In this document: positions 6,973 through 14,976 of the stretch, in pieces
Layout of the letters: each line of letters opens with the position of its first letter
Numbering within the stretch: the stretch's first letter is position 1
Assembly: GCA_002730365.1 (NCBI GenBank)
Contig: PBZZ01000091.1
Coordinates: 1-15,493, forward strand
DNA: 15,493 nt
Reading direction: 5' to 3'
Source: Deltaproteobacteria bacterium
GTDB taxonomy: Bacteria; SAR324; NAC60-12
The notes under the pieces: generated by a model
Seen by the model: the letters and a program-made list of their open reading frames with translations, nothing else
Told to the model about the DNA's origin: nothing
Databases searched by the model: none
Translations under genes and position numbers: made by a program

Positions 6973-8592
6973 ATGCGTGCAGTCCAGACAGATCCAGAAA
7001 TCTACAAGTTGGAACAGCGTGTAGTCCACCATGCTAGAGCATTCGAACGAACGCTGCCTGAGATGCGATTCTTCATTCTGGATAGCTTGGAGTTCATGTC
7101 TCTCCTTGAAAAATATGTCTATCCCGTAAGCCCCCTAAACATCTGGGAAGGCAAACGGATGGTAACTCGCAAGCACCGAGTTGACACTGGACAGGAGGCA
7201 AGTATCTACTACGAGGTAGTTCAAACTGGGAATCCATCTTACGCCTACTTGAACAGCACAAATTCACCCATGATGCAGGCTTCGGTCATGGCACATGTAG
7301 TGGGACATTGCGAATTCTCAGAACTGAATGTCCTCAAGGACTCTAACCCAGATCGCACTGAATGGGTGATCTATCTTTCCCGCAAGGTGGATCGGGCCCG
7401 TCAGCAGATGGGAGAGATTAACTACTCCCAGTTTTGGAATGCATGTGAATCATTTGTTCCCTTAATTGCTCCTCATTCACAGTTCAATTTGGCTAGAACT
7501 GTCGAAACTGAAACGGCCCACCAGCAGGAAACAGATACCTATGTATCCGAAGAAAAACCCTCTCCTCGTTTAACACCCTCTTTCGGCACTCTTGATAGCC
7601 TGATGCGAACCGTCAGCCCTGAAACGACTTGGCAAAAAGAGATGCAGGCAAAGCAGCGTCAGGAGACCATCAGCCGCACAGGATTCAAGCTAAAGGCTCC
7701 CTGCCAGGATATTATGGGTTTTCTATGTCGCCATGCCCCAGCAAGTCAGAGTGAGCGAGCTGTTTTAGATTATATTTACTCAGTACACTCGACTCATGAT
7801 TTCGTGATCAGAACCCAGATCATGAACGAAGGCTGGGCGATGTACTGGGAAAAGAAAATCATGACTGAGCTGTTCAAAGAACAATCGGTAAAAGGAATTA
7901 TTGATTACGCTCGAGTCTTCTCAGGTGTCTGTTATCCACGGCCATATTACATGCGGAATCCGTATCATCTGGGTTTCTATCTTTGGAACCACATTGAGGA
8001 GCTTTACCGCGACGGGAAAGTAAGTTTGGATTTTCATGAGGAAACAAGCCAAGACGTCAAAGATCATTGGAAACGATCATCAACCAAGACACCGATGCAA
8101 CAGATGGAGCACCTTGTAAAAACTGTGACAGACTTTGAGTTCCTCCGACGATTTTTGACTCCAGGGCTGGTGCATGAGTTTCACTTGAACCGATTCAGTA
8201 AACGTCAAGCACAACAACTTAGGATTCCACCTGACAGCATTGTCCAAGAGGATCGCTACAACATTTGGATTGATCCTGAGCCGATCAAGAATGAAATGCT
8301 AAACTTCTTTACTCATTTCCATCGTCCAAGGATTTACTTGATCGATACAGATTTTCAGGATGGAGGCTTGTTACTTTACCACCGAGACGATGGTCGCCGC
8401 CTCCGGAAAGATTGGATAAAACCTACACTAAAGAATTTGAACTTGATTTGGAAAGCTCCTGTTTATTTGATCTCTCGCAATTGGCTTTATTCCTTCTCAG
8501 CAAACCTCTTCAAAGAAACCGTGGTTACGGCAGTTCGCTTTGAAAGTATTATGGAACGAATGCGAAACTCGGAAAAACCATTCCGTATCTAG
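6973..8592 (+). CDS. spoVR: SpoVR/YcgB family protein
   Basis: A 539-residue cytoplasmic protein without membrane segments, near the usual length (about 470-510) plus a linker. Conserved features: YEVVQTGNPSYAYL (80-93, matching the YEIVINSNPCIAYL type block), MMQASVMAHVVGHCEF (100-115) with histidines 108 and 112, the signature MNEGWAMYW (284-292), NPYHLGFYLWNHIEEL further on, and YNIWIDPEPIKNEM near the C-terminus. The His pair and the following NEGW resemble a metallopeptidase-like HxxxH...E arrangement, but no activity is established for the family. A charged, poorly conserved stretch at about 175-235 is probably a linker. SpoVR is needed for spore cortex formation in Bacillus; YcgB in E. 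coli is a stress-regulated relative. It sits between yeaH and prkA with gaps of 16 and 14 bases, a clear operon. Confidence 0.93.
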   Translation: MRAVQTDPEIYKLEQRVVHHARAFERTLPEMRFFILDSLEFMSLLEKYVYPVSPLNIWEGKRMVTRKHRVDTGQEASIYYEVVQTGNPSYAYLNSTNSPMMQASVMAHVVGHCEFSELNVLKDSNPDRTEWVIYLSRKVDRARQQMGEINYSQFWNACESFVPLIAPHSQFNLARTVETETAHQQETDTYVSEEKPSPRLTPSFGTLDSLMRTVSPETTWQKEMQAKQRQETISRTGFKLKAPCQDIMGFLCRHAPASQSERAVLDYIYSVHSTHDFVIRTQIMNEGWAMYWEKKIMTELFKEQSVKGIIDYARVFSGVCYPRPYYMRNPYHLGFYLWNHIEELYRDGKVSLDFHEETSQDVKDHWKRSSTKTPMQQMEHLVKTVTDFEFLRRFLTPGLVHEFHLNRFSKRQAQQLRIPPDSIVQEDRYNIWIDPEPIKNEMLNFFTHFHRPRIYLIDTDFQDGGLLLYHRDDGRRLRKDWIKPTLKNLNLIWKAPVYLISRNWLYSFSANLFKETVVTAVRFESIMERMRNSEKPFRI

Positions 8593-8597
8593 CACAT

Positions 8598-8601
8598 GGA
8601 G
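8598..8601 (+). promoter_or_regulatory. Shine-Dalgarno of prkA
   Basis: GGAG lies five bases before the ATG at 8607, within the short spoVR-prkA gap, and supports this start. Confidence 0.55.
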
Positions 8602-8606
8602 TTAGC

Positions 8607-11111
8607 ATGGCCGAATTACCGTTGAAGCTACGCGACTTGTTGGTATATCGGCGAAAGAGCACAATTCATTTCTCCGATTTTGTGAACAACCTCCTCGAAG
8701 AACCTTCAACCCATCTACACACCTCCTCCTCAATTATCTCTTCTGCAATTAAATTTTTTGGACACGAAATTGTGATTCGTAGCGGAGAACCAGTCATCAG
8801 TTACAACGTTTTCAAGGATCCTTTCAGCAATGGAATCAATGCGGTATTTGGTCAGGAATACTGCATCAAACAGATACTGGATATCATTGAATCAGCAGAC
8901 AAAGAGGTTGGGCCAAATCGGGGAATTATTCTGGTGGGTCCTCCCGCCTCAGGAAAAACTTATGTTGTAGATCTGATCATTCGTGCTTTGGAAGAGTACA
9001 CTAAGCAGGTTTCTGTAAGACTCTATACTTTCTTTTTCCGCTTTGAAAACGAAGATGGAAGCCGCTGTGTGGAAGTTCACTCTTCTTTTCACCATAATCC
9101 CCTGCTGCTCTTCCCAACGTTGATGCAAAAAACTGATGGGAATCTAAGCCGTCCCCGGCAAGAACTTTTCGATCATATCAATCAGCAACAAGGCGAACAA
9201 ACACTGCTGATTCCCAGTTTTTATCAAAATGCCAATCTTGATAAAAAGACTCTCGATATTCTCGAAGAACTCCTCAGTAATCCAAAAAATGAAGGGATGA
9301 GCCTCTTTGAGATCCTAGAAAAGTATGTTCGAGTGGAAGAAATCGCGTTTTCTGGGGCTCAGGCTCATGGAATTTCCAATATCGATGACATGCAGCACCT
9401 GCGAGTCCGTGTAAATCCACAGGATCTGAGCGCAGAAGATATGGGGATTGTCAATGAACACTTACCAGGAAAGTCTTTGCGGTATTATGAAGGATCAATC
9501 ATTGGATCCAATCGAGGGATTCTACATATTCATGACGCCTTTGGAGTGAATGGAGAGCGGATTCGTGAGAGTGATTATAAGCCTCTGCTGATGTTGCTTG
9601 GTAGTGGCAGAGTTTCGTTTGAATCGACGCAAACCGCGGTAGATAGCACGGTGATCCTGACAACCAATATTGAGGAAATGGAACTGCTGGACCACCAACT
9701 GACCTCATCAAAGTTGCTGGACCGGATAGAGAAGGTCCCCGTCAATTATCTTTTGGATGCGAGCAGTGAAACCGACATTCTCCGCAGAGATTTGGCGAAT
9801 ATGCGGGAGAAATATGACGTTGATCCAAACCTGCTGAGGATCGCCTCATATTACTCCGTGATGACTAGACTCCTACCTCCAATGCGGAAAAAATTCCCTT
9901 CAAGTTGGAGTCAACGGAAAATTGAACTCTATCTAAACATCACTCCTGAGCAAAAGCTTTTCATCTACTCGGCGTACGCTGAAGACCCTGTCAATACCAT
10001 CAAAAAGCTTCCGCATTGGCACCCGTTCCGAAATGAGGCCATGCGGCTTGGTTTGAATCTGAACGATGAGGATAGTTTTCAAGACCAGATCTCTAACCAT
10101 CCTGAATCAGTCAACCTTCGCGACTCAGGGCTCTTCAGCGAGGAAGATTTAAGATTAATTGATGATGAATTTATGCGAGATTTGTGGAAGGAACACTATC
10201 CCAACGAGGGGCGAAATGGTATTTCGATCAGACAGTTGCAAAATGTGATGCGCAACACGATGGCAAGTTCAGACGGACTGAAAGTGCACGTCGGCATCTT
10301 TTTAAGCCAACTGAACCGCATCATCACAGAAGGCCCTGATTTACATCATTGGTTGGAGATCGACACCCGTTACACACGCAAGAGGAAGCCCATACTAGAT
10401 CGCAGTGTCGGTCGCTATGACTTGCAAGAAGGAGAAGGGGATTACGGAGACTTCCAGGGATTGGTGCGAGTTGTGCGAGCCATTTACTTTCACATCATTC
10501 GTAAAGAAATCACAGTTTGTACTGTGGACCGTGATCCACGGCAAATTGAAGCTGATCTTAGAAGATATCTTCAATACGCACTATTGGCTCGTGCACAAAG
10601 GAACAGAGCTTTTGCGCATGTGATGGTCCCTCGCTTTACCTTCATTGATCCAAACAGTGGAACAAAAGTTGACGAGCCTGATTACAACTACATGAAGAGC
10701 ATGGAGAGAGTGATGGAGCCGGAAATGGACGAAGAGTCGTTCCGGCAGATGATTGCTCAAAAATTCCTGGATCTGCAATCTAGTGGAGAGCTGGTGCTTG
10801 AAGGAAATAGAACAATTATTAATTCAAGAAATGACAACCTGTTGAATTGCTTCGCACAGGAATACTCCAGGGCACTCTCACACCGCAAAATTGAAGAGGA
10901 AATCAACCCCGAGGTACTGCACAATGCCTTCTTCCACAAGCTGAATGACCAAAATCACTACAAGAGTATTGATCCGGGAGTTCAGAAGCTTGTCGAGACA
11001 ATCATCACCAACATGAATCAACGGTTTGGCTACTCAAGAAGCATTGCACTGACCACAATCGTTTATGCCTTAAGAAAAGATATTATCCATTTCAAGGAAA
11101 TCCTGAGCTGA
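8607..11111 (+). CDS. prkA: PrkA/YeaG family AAA-type serine protein kinase, long divergent form
   Basis: An 834-residue cytoplasmic protein. The N-terminal FVNNLLEEP block (about 25-33) and following helix match the PrkA N-terminus. The AAA part has Walker A GPPASGKT at 111-118, a Walker B-like RGILHIHDAFG at 303-313, sensor-1-like VILTTN at 349-354 and an arginine-finger-like LLDRIEKVPV at 370-379. NGISIRQLQNVM (537-548) matches the conserved GIS/LS-x-R block that opens the C-terminal kinase-homology region. FIDPNSGTKVDE, and a final helix with the pattern seen at the end of E. coli YeaG, show the C-terminus is complete. YeaG and Bacillus PrkA are about 630-644 residues; this protein is nearly 200 longer, with extra sequence mainly around 400-535. 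Walker A is GPPASGKT rather than the usual GPVGGGKS. PrkA acts in stress and sporulation signalling, with kinase and, in some reports, protease activity. Confidence 0.88.
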   Translation: MAELPLKLRDLLVYRRKSTIHFSDFVNNLLEEPSTHLHTSSSIISSAIKFFGHEIVIRSGEPVISYNVFKDPFSNGINAVFGQEYCIKQILDIIESADKEVGPNRGIILVGPPASGKTYVVDLIIRALEEYTKQVSVRLYTFFFRFENEDGSRCVEVHSSFHHNPLLLFPTLMQKTDGNLSRPRQELFDHINQQQGEQTLLIPSFYQNANLDKKTLDILEELLSNPKNEGMSLFEILEKYVRVEEIAFSGAQAHGISNIDDMQHLRVRVNPQDLSAEDMGIVNEHLPGKSLRYYEGSIIGSNRGILHIHDAFGVNGERIRESDYKPLLMLLGSGRVSFESTQTAVDSTVILTTNIEEMELLDHQLTSSKLLDRIEKVPVNYLLDASSETDILRRDLANMREKYDVDPNLLRIASYYSVMTRLLPPMRKKFPSSWSQRKIELYLNITPEQKLFIYSAYAEDPVNTIKKLPHWHPFRNEAMRLGLNLNDEDSFQDQISNHPESVNLRDSGLFSEEDLRLIDDEFMRDLWKEHYPNEGRNGISIRQLQNVMRNTMASSDGLKVHVGIFLSQLNRIITEGPDLHHWLEIDTRYTRKRKPILDRSVGRYDLQEGEGDYGDFQGLVRVVRAIYFHIIRKEITVCTVDRDPRQIEADLRRYLQYALLARAQRNRAFAHVMVPRFTFIDPNSGTKVDEPDYNYMKSMERVMEPEMDEESFRQMIAQKFLDLQSSGELVLEGNRTIINSRNDNLLNCFAQEYSRALSHRKIEEEINPEVLHNAFFHKLNDQNHYKSIDPGVQKLVETIITNMNQRFGYSRSIALTTIVYALRKDIIHFKEILS

Positions 11112-11118
11112 CGCATTT

Positions 11119-11457
11119 TTAGAAGAGTCGGCTTCCGTTGGGAACGACCCTTTCGGGTGTCGTCAGCACAACAGCTCCCTGTTCGTCTGGGAAACCGGTG
11201 ACCAAACACTCTGAAAAAAACGGGCCGATCTGCTTTGGTGGAAAATTCACGACACCAACGACTTGTCTGCCAAGTAAGTCCTCCACCTGATAATGTTGTG
11301 TGATTTGAGCACTTGATCGCTTCAATCCCAACTCTTCTCCAAAATCAACCCAGAGTTTCCAAGCTGGCTTGCGAGCCTCTGGAAAAGGTTGCACATCAAC
11401 GATTGTACCCACCCGAAGGTCCACCTTCATAAAATCTTCCCACGATAGATTGCTCAT
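11119..11457 (-). CDS. csaA: CsaA-type tRNA-binding domain chaperone
   Basis: A 112-residue single-domain OB-fold protein of the length typical for CsaA. Conserved features are [14 protein letters not shown] near residues 9-22, the [11 protein letters not shown] strand pair (30-40), [13 protein letters not shown] (68-80) and the C-terminal [12 protein letters not shown]. CsaA is an export-related chaperone in Bacillus and binds unfolded proteins; the fold is shared with the tRNA-binding domain of MetRS and Arc1p, and CsaA may also bind tRNA-like RNA. Its start overlaps the stop of the yfcG-type gene (ATGA at 11454-11457), so the two are translated together. Its stop is only 7 bases from the prkA stop on the other strand, with no clear terminator between. 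Confidence 0.93.
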   Translation of the reverse strand: MSNLSWEDFMKVDLRVGTIVDVQPFPEARKPAWKLWVDFGEELGLKRSSAQITQHYQVEDLLGRQVVGVVNFPPKQIGPFFSECLVTGFPDEQGAVVLTTPERVVPNGSRLF

Positions 11458-12152
11458 GTCCTCACCATTTTATTGCCAAAAAGAGTTTGCCATTCTTCGG
11501 GTTTCATCTGCTTGGCATCAACTCTTCGGTATTGTTGCCCGATCTCATAGGCTCTTTTGACAGCGGGTCGACTACCAATCAGGTTTAGGTAGTCAGCTAC
11601 GTATGGAAACATTGATAAATCCTGCTTCTGCCTCTTCCAACCAATTGCCCAAGGATAGATCGCTATATCTGCTATGGAATAGGAACCAGCCACAAAATCA
11701 CGGTCTCGGAGGCGCTTATTCAGGACGCTGTAGAGTCGGCTGGTTTCTTGAGTGTATCGTTCTTGAGCGTAAAGTACCTGCTCTGGAGCATAGATATTAA
11801 AATGATGATTCTGCCCCAACATTGGACCGAAGTGCGCAACCTGCCAAGTGAGCCACTGCTCCACCTCCCAAGCTTCTCGAATTCCTTGAGGATAAAATCT
11901 CTCGGTCTTTTGAGCGAGGTAGCGCAAGATTGCACCGGATTCAAACAAGGAGAGAGGACCCTCTCCATCCTCAGGCTCAGTATCCATAATTGCGGGCATC
12001 TTGTTGTTTGGAGAAATCTTTAGGAACTCACTATCGAATTGATCGCCTTTGAGAATATCAACCGGATGAATTCTGTAATCGAGCTTGGTTTCTTCGAGAA
12101 AGATGGTGATTTTGTGCCCATTGGGCGTGGGAAAATAATAGAGTTCGATCAT
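11454..12152 (-). CDS. yfcG: Glutathione S-transferase family disulfide-bond oxidoreductase (YfcG/Nu class)
   Basis: A 232-residue GST. The N-terminal thioredoxin-like half begins [20 protein letters not shown], nearly the E. coli YfcG start, with the Thr-Pro-Asn that binds glutathione in this class instead of a catalytic Tyr, Ser or Cys. [11 protein letters not shown] and [12 protein letters not shown] follow. The helical C-terminal half has [11 protein letters not shown] and [15 protein letters not shown], both characteristic of YfcG/YghU. Nu-class enzymes bind two glutathiones and reduce disulfides with them, with little classical transferase activity, so a role in cytoplasmic thiol balance is likely. 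It is the first gene of a pair with csaA and lies 38 bases after the EamA transporter gene, so all three could be on one transcript. Confidence 0.94.
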   Translation of the reverse strand: MIELYYFPTPNGHKITIFLEETKLDYRIHPVDILKGDQFDSEFLKISPNNKMPAIMDTEPEDGEGPLSLFESGAILRYLAQKTERFYPQGIREAWEVEQWLTWQVAHFGPMLGQNHHFNIYAPEQVLYAQERYTQETSRLYSVLNKRLRDRDFVAGSYSIADIAIYPWAIGWKRQKQDLSMFPYVADYLNLIGSRPAVKRAYEIGQQYRRVDAKQMKPEEWQTLFGNKMVRT

Positions 12153-12160
12153 TTAAATGA
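12149..12160. repeat. Palindrome over the yfcG start codon, flanked by a direct repeat
   Basis: TCATTTAAATGA is a perfect 12-base palindrome that includes the yfcG start codon (CAT at 12150-12152 on the plus strand). TTCGATCA occurs at 12144-12151 and again at 12162-12169, 18 bases apart. This may be chance in an AT-rich junction, or a site affecting translation of yfcG. Confidence 0.25.
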
Positions 12161-12190
12161 ATTCGATCAAATGAGAGGGTTCACAAGTAA

Positions 12191-13072
12191 TCACAAAGAG
12201 GGCATCTTCCACTCCCACCATGCCTTGGTCAATAGCCCACCTAATACGAGCCCTCCACCAAGAATTCCCAACGGCCCAGGTAATTCTTGTAAGAACATCC
12301 AAGCTAGTAGGATACCAAATACGCTTTCCAGAAGCATGATCATGCTTGTTTCTGGTGCGCTGATGTAGCGTGGACCAGATTGAATTCCAATGTAAGCCAT
12401 CGGCAGACAAACTCCTCCAAGCAGCAACAGCCAGCGCAAATTTTCCCATGGTGGCAATGTGGCACCCCCAAGTAAGCCAGAGCCAATACTAAGCAGGAAA
12501 CAGGCAGGCACAAGAACAGGGGTCACATCCAAGGGAGCACGAGCACGTGCCCCCAAAAAATTAATTGCAGTCGCCAGCGCAGCACCAATTGCCATCAAGA
12601 GTCCAAACGCACTTGAACCAGATTCACCCATGGCAGTGCTATCCATGACTATCAAAGTCGATCCAACAATGCTGATCCCGATCAAAATCCAGGTCAAGCG
12701 GTTGATTTTTTCTCCTATCACCAGCCAACTCAGTAACCCCGCGATTACTGGTGTGGTATTTAGCAACAACAGAACATGAGCTACTTGAGCATGTTGAATT
12801 GCCAGAACAAAACATGTGGAACTGCAAATCAAACCAATCATCACGACCCATCCTGGTCGGCCAACCTGTCGAACCTGCTTCCACCAATTGAGTTGGTAAC
12901 GCAAACCTGTGAATAGCGCGAGTCCGATACCTTGAAATAAACTGCGCCAAAACAACTGGATTTCCAAAGGTTGATCAGCCAACCGAATTAATAGGGAGTC
13001 GGGTGAAATGAATAGAACTCCCATCGTGACCAGCAGGAATCCCCGAAGGCGATGAGGAGATTGATAAGTCAA
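12191..13072 (-). CDS. EamA/DMT superfamily transporter
   Basis: A 293-residue integral membrane protein of the usual length for a ten-helix drug/metabolite transporter made of two EamA repeats. The first repeat runs from FLLVTMGVLFISPDSLLIRL (about 12-31) through HVLLLLNTTPVIAGLLSWLV and LTWILIGISIVGSTLIVMDS. The second starts near AFGLLMAIGAALATAINFLG and ends with the signature-like MIMLLESVFGILLAWMFL followed by GILGGGLVLGGLL. ETSMIMLLESVFGIL resembles the conserved E-P/S region of EamA proteins. The family exports metabolites such as amino acids or nucleosides; the substrate here cannot be told. The start is a TTG at 13070-13072 with no strong ribosome binding site; no ATG lies upstream in frame. 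FIST ends 69 bases upstream on the same strand. Confidence 0.88.
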   Translation of the reverse strand: MTYQSPHRLRGFLLVTMGVLFISPDSLLIRLADQPLEIQLFWRSLFQGIGLALFTGLRYQLNWWKQVRQVGRPGWVVMIGLICSSTCFVLAIQHAQVAHVLLLLNTTPVIAGLLSWLVIGEKINRLTWILIGISIVGSTLIVMDSTAMGESGSSAFGLLMAIGAALATAINFLGARARAPLDVTPVLVPACFLLSIGSGLLGGATLPPWENLRWLLLLGGVCLPMAYIGIQSGPRYISAPETSMIMLLESVFGILLAWMFLQELPGPLGILGGGLVLGGLLTKAWWEWKMPSL

Positions 13073-13141
13073 TGAGTTATCTGCTTTCTTGTCGTTGAGA
13101 CTGATTCTGAAGGGTAGAGAAGAATGACCAGGGATTATCGT

Positions 13142-14314
13142 TCAAAGGTAGACCAGCACAAGAACACCGGTGTAGGAATAGAGTTGAAGCCCTAGTGGTA
13201 CCTGTGCTAATTCAAACGCTCCAAAGTAACCAATAATTGGGAAGGAACCCAGACGTTGATTTATCTTCTTGAGATCGACATCATCTTCGCCATAGAGTGG
13301 ACGTCCACGTGCAGCACAGTTGAAATAGATTCCAAAATCAGGTGTCTCTGGCAAGGTATCCCAGATTCGATCTAACATGATCTCTAGATCTTCTTCTGCA
13401 GCGATTCGATTTCGTAGTGCAAAGGAGACGACATTCCCCTCCTTTACTAATTCGGGAACTTCCAAGCCTTGACTGACAACGTCAATCCCACTGAGGTGCC
13501 TGATAATAGTAGACTCCCCAACAAACTGGGGTTCTTGAGGATTCAACGGAAAACTGAGCATCAATTGTTGAGCAGCGCTTTCGATGTCATTGAATCCAAG
13601 TTCGACAGCCGCTTGAACATAAGATTCTAGCGCTGATTGTCCATCCAATTGGATAATCTGATTGTTTTCTACTTTTGTGATGAACATAGGCTCCCCAATC
13701 ACCAGGGCTGATTGAGTAACTCCTACTTGGTAACGAAATTCCCCAATCAGCGCTATACCTGAGAAGCCATGCTCGACGATTTCCTCCTGCCCGAGTTGGA
13801 CAGAACGATTCCAAGCCCCGTCATCACAGGAACCGGCACCAAAAACTTGCGGCTGATTGCTTGTATAGCGCAGGGTATTGATGAAGTTATGAGGAGTTTG
13901 CTGATAGGCATCAGGGAAGAAGAGGAAAAGGGGTTCCTCACACCGCAGGCCCTCAAGAAATTCACGAAGTTGATGAGCCACACTCGGAGAATGTTCTCGA
14001 CGCTGGCAGGTTGTAAGTGTATAGGTTCTGATTTCCGGAGTCTGGGCTAATAAAATCACAAGACCAGGTTCCCCGAAGATTTCGCTATTTTCAGAAAGTA
14101 CACCACCAGCACTGCAACCGGCCCATTGGGTTCCGGGTGTATTTTTAACCAGAATCTGTCGAATCTTTTCAGCATGGTCCAGATGCTCTGCTGAGAAGAA
14201 GACCAATCCCCAATCCACAAAGCCCTGAACTTTTATGCGGGCTTGTTGGAGGGCCTCTTCGACTGCCTGAACGGAGTTTGATTTACGGGAACTTCCTGTC
14301 CCGATAGTGCTCAT
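13142..14314 (-). CDS. FIST domain protein (FIST N and C domains), probable small-ligand sensor
   Basis: A 390-residue cytoplasmic protein with no signal peptide or membrane span. The N-terminal half carries the FIST N pattern: DWGLVFFSAEHLDHAEKI (about 34-51), TQWAGCSAGGVLSE (71-84) and later FGAGSCDDGAWN. The C-terminal half has LDGQSALESYVQAAVELGF (222-240) and ends with FNCAARGRPLYG and IIGYFGAFELAQV, as in FIST C (ICT) domains. FIST proteins are thought to bind small ligands such as amino acids and are often fused to chemotaxis or GGDEF domains; here no output domain is attached and no partner kinase or chemoreceptor is adjacent. A GGAG lies about 10 bases before the start. It is divergent from msrB. 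Confidence 0.88.
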   Translation of the reverse strand: MSTIGTGSSRKSNSVQAVEEALQQARIKVQGFVDWGLVFFSAEHLDHAEKIRQILVKNTPGTQWAGCSAGGVLSENSEIFGEPGLVILLAQTPEIRTYTLTTCQRREHSPSVAHQLREFLEGLRCEEPLFLFFPDAYQQTPHNFINTLRYTSNQPQVFGAGSCDDGAWNRSVQLGQEEIVEHGFSGIALIGEFRYQVGVTQSALVIGEPMFITKVENNQIIQLDGQSALESYVQAAVELGFNDIESAAQQLMLSFPLNPQEPQFVGESTIIRHLSGIDVVSQGLEVPELVKEGNVVSFALRNRIAAEEDLEIMLDRIWDTLPETPDFGIYFNCAARGRPLYGEDDVDLKKINQRLGSFPIIGYFGAFELAQVPLGLQLYSYTGVLVLVYL

Positions 14315-14352
14315 GAACTAAAATCTCCGGTGACTTCGCCGTTCAGCAAGGA

Positions 14353-14381
14353 TTGTTTTTAAGTTGGGGCTTGTTTCTAAT
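14353..14381 (+). promoter_or_regulatory. Candidate promoter for msrB
   Basis: TTGTTT (14353-14358) and TCTAAT (14376-14381) are 17 bases apart. The -10 matches consensus at five of six bases but the -35 at only three. It would give a leader of about 175 bases, so another promoter nearer the gene is possible. Confidence 0.3.
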
Positions 14382-14444
14382 GGAATTCTCAGTCTCGATG
14401 ATGAAGAACCAATTTGATGAATACCAATGAATTATTTGTTTTTG

Positions 14445-14453
14445 ATTCTAGCA
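14445..14453 (-). promoter_or_regulatory. Candidate extended -10 promoter for the FIST gene
   Basis: The minus strand reads TGCTAGAAT, an extended -10 element with one mismatch, without a good -35. It would start transcription near 14438, about 125 bases ahead of the FIST start. Confidence 0.3.
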
Positions 14454-14485
14454 GTTCAAAGCTAACAAAAAGCTTTTTCAAAGGC

Positions 14486-14498
14486 CATGAAATTCATG
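14486..14498. repeat. Short palindrome upstream of msrB
   Basis: CATGAA and TTCATG are perfect arms around one central A, 67 bases before the msrB start in the FIST/msrB divergent region (14315-14565). It could be a regulator site. A simple AAAAAGCTTTTT palindrome lies just upstream (14467-14478). The rest of the 251-base region shows nothing else I can name. Confidence 0.25.
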
Positions 14499-14565
14499 AT
14501 CTAACCGATCTCTTCTTCAACAGAATGGAGATCAATTTACCAGCCTCAATTTTACAAGATAAGTT

Positions 14566-14976
14566 ATGGAAAAAGTGATTAAGTCAGAAAGGGAATGGAG
14601 AGATCAACTGACCTCAGAGGAATTTTATGTTTGTCGCCAAAAAGGCACCGAGCGGGCCTTCACTGGGACTTATAATAAATACAAAAAACCTGGAACCTAC
14701 GTTTGTACATGTTGCGGTCAGTCATTGTTCGATGCAAACGATAAGTTTGATTCGGGCACGGGATGGCCAAGTTTTACAAGACCAATACATCCAGAGGCAG
14801 TGGCAACTGAAGTAGACCAGAGTCATTTTATGATTCGAACTGAGGTACTTTGCTCTCGTTGTGATGCACATCTTGGTCATGTGTTTGAGGATGGCCCAGC
14901 CCCGACAGGCCTTCGCTTCTGTATGAACTCCATTTCGCTGAAACATCAGCCACCTCAGTCAGATGAAACTGCATGA
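14566..14976 (+). CDS. msrB: Peptide-methionine (R)-S-oxide reductase MsrB
   Basis: A 136-residue cytoplasmic enzyme that reduces the R form of methionine sulfoxide in proteins, using thioredoxin or a similar donor. The structural zinc site is complete: Cys47/Cys50 in CTCCGQ and Cys96/Cys99 in CSRCDAHLGHVF. SGTGWPSF (63-70) is the substrate-binding block, and the catalytic Cys119 sits in RFCMNS. The N-terminal EWRDQLTSEEFYVCRQKGTE matches the family and supports the start. Length is standard for a single-domain MsrB; no MsrA is fused or adjacent. The downstream alpha/beta hydrolase gene begins inside its stop codon. Confidence 0.97.
   Translation: MEKVIKSEREWRDQLTSEEFYVCRQKGTERAFTGTYNKYKKPGTYVCTCCGQSLFDANDKFDSGTGWPSFTRPIHPEAVATEVDQSHFMIRTEVLCSRCDAHLGHVFEDGPAPTGLRFCMNSISLKHQPPQSDETA

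Noticed and set aside
6973..11111. Evidence that the organism forms spores
   Set aside because: SpoVR and PrkA are also common in non-sporulating Gram-negative bacteria, and no other sporulation gene is present.
11146..11163. Hairpin CGACCC-TTTC-GGGTGTCG near the csaA 3' end as terminator for prkA
   Set aside because: It has a bulge, lies inside csaA coding sequence and lacks a T-run.
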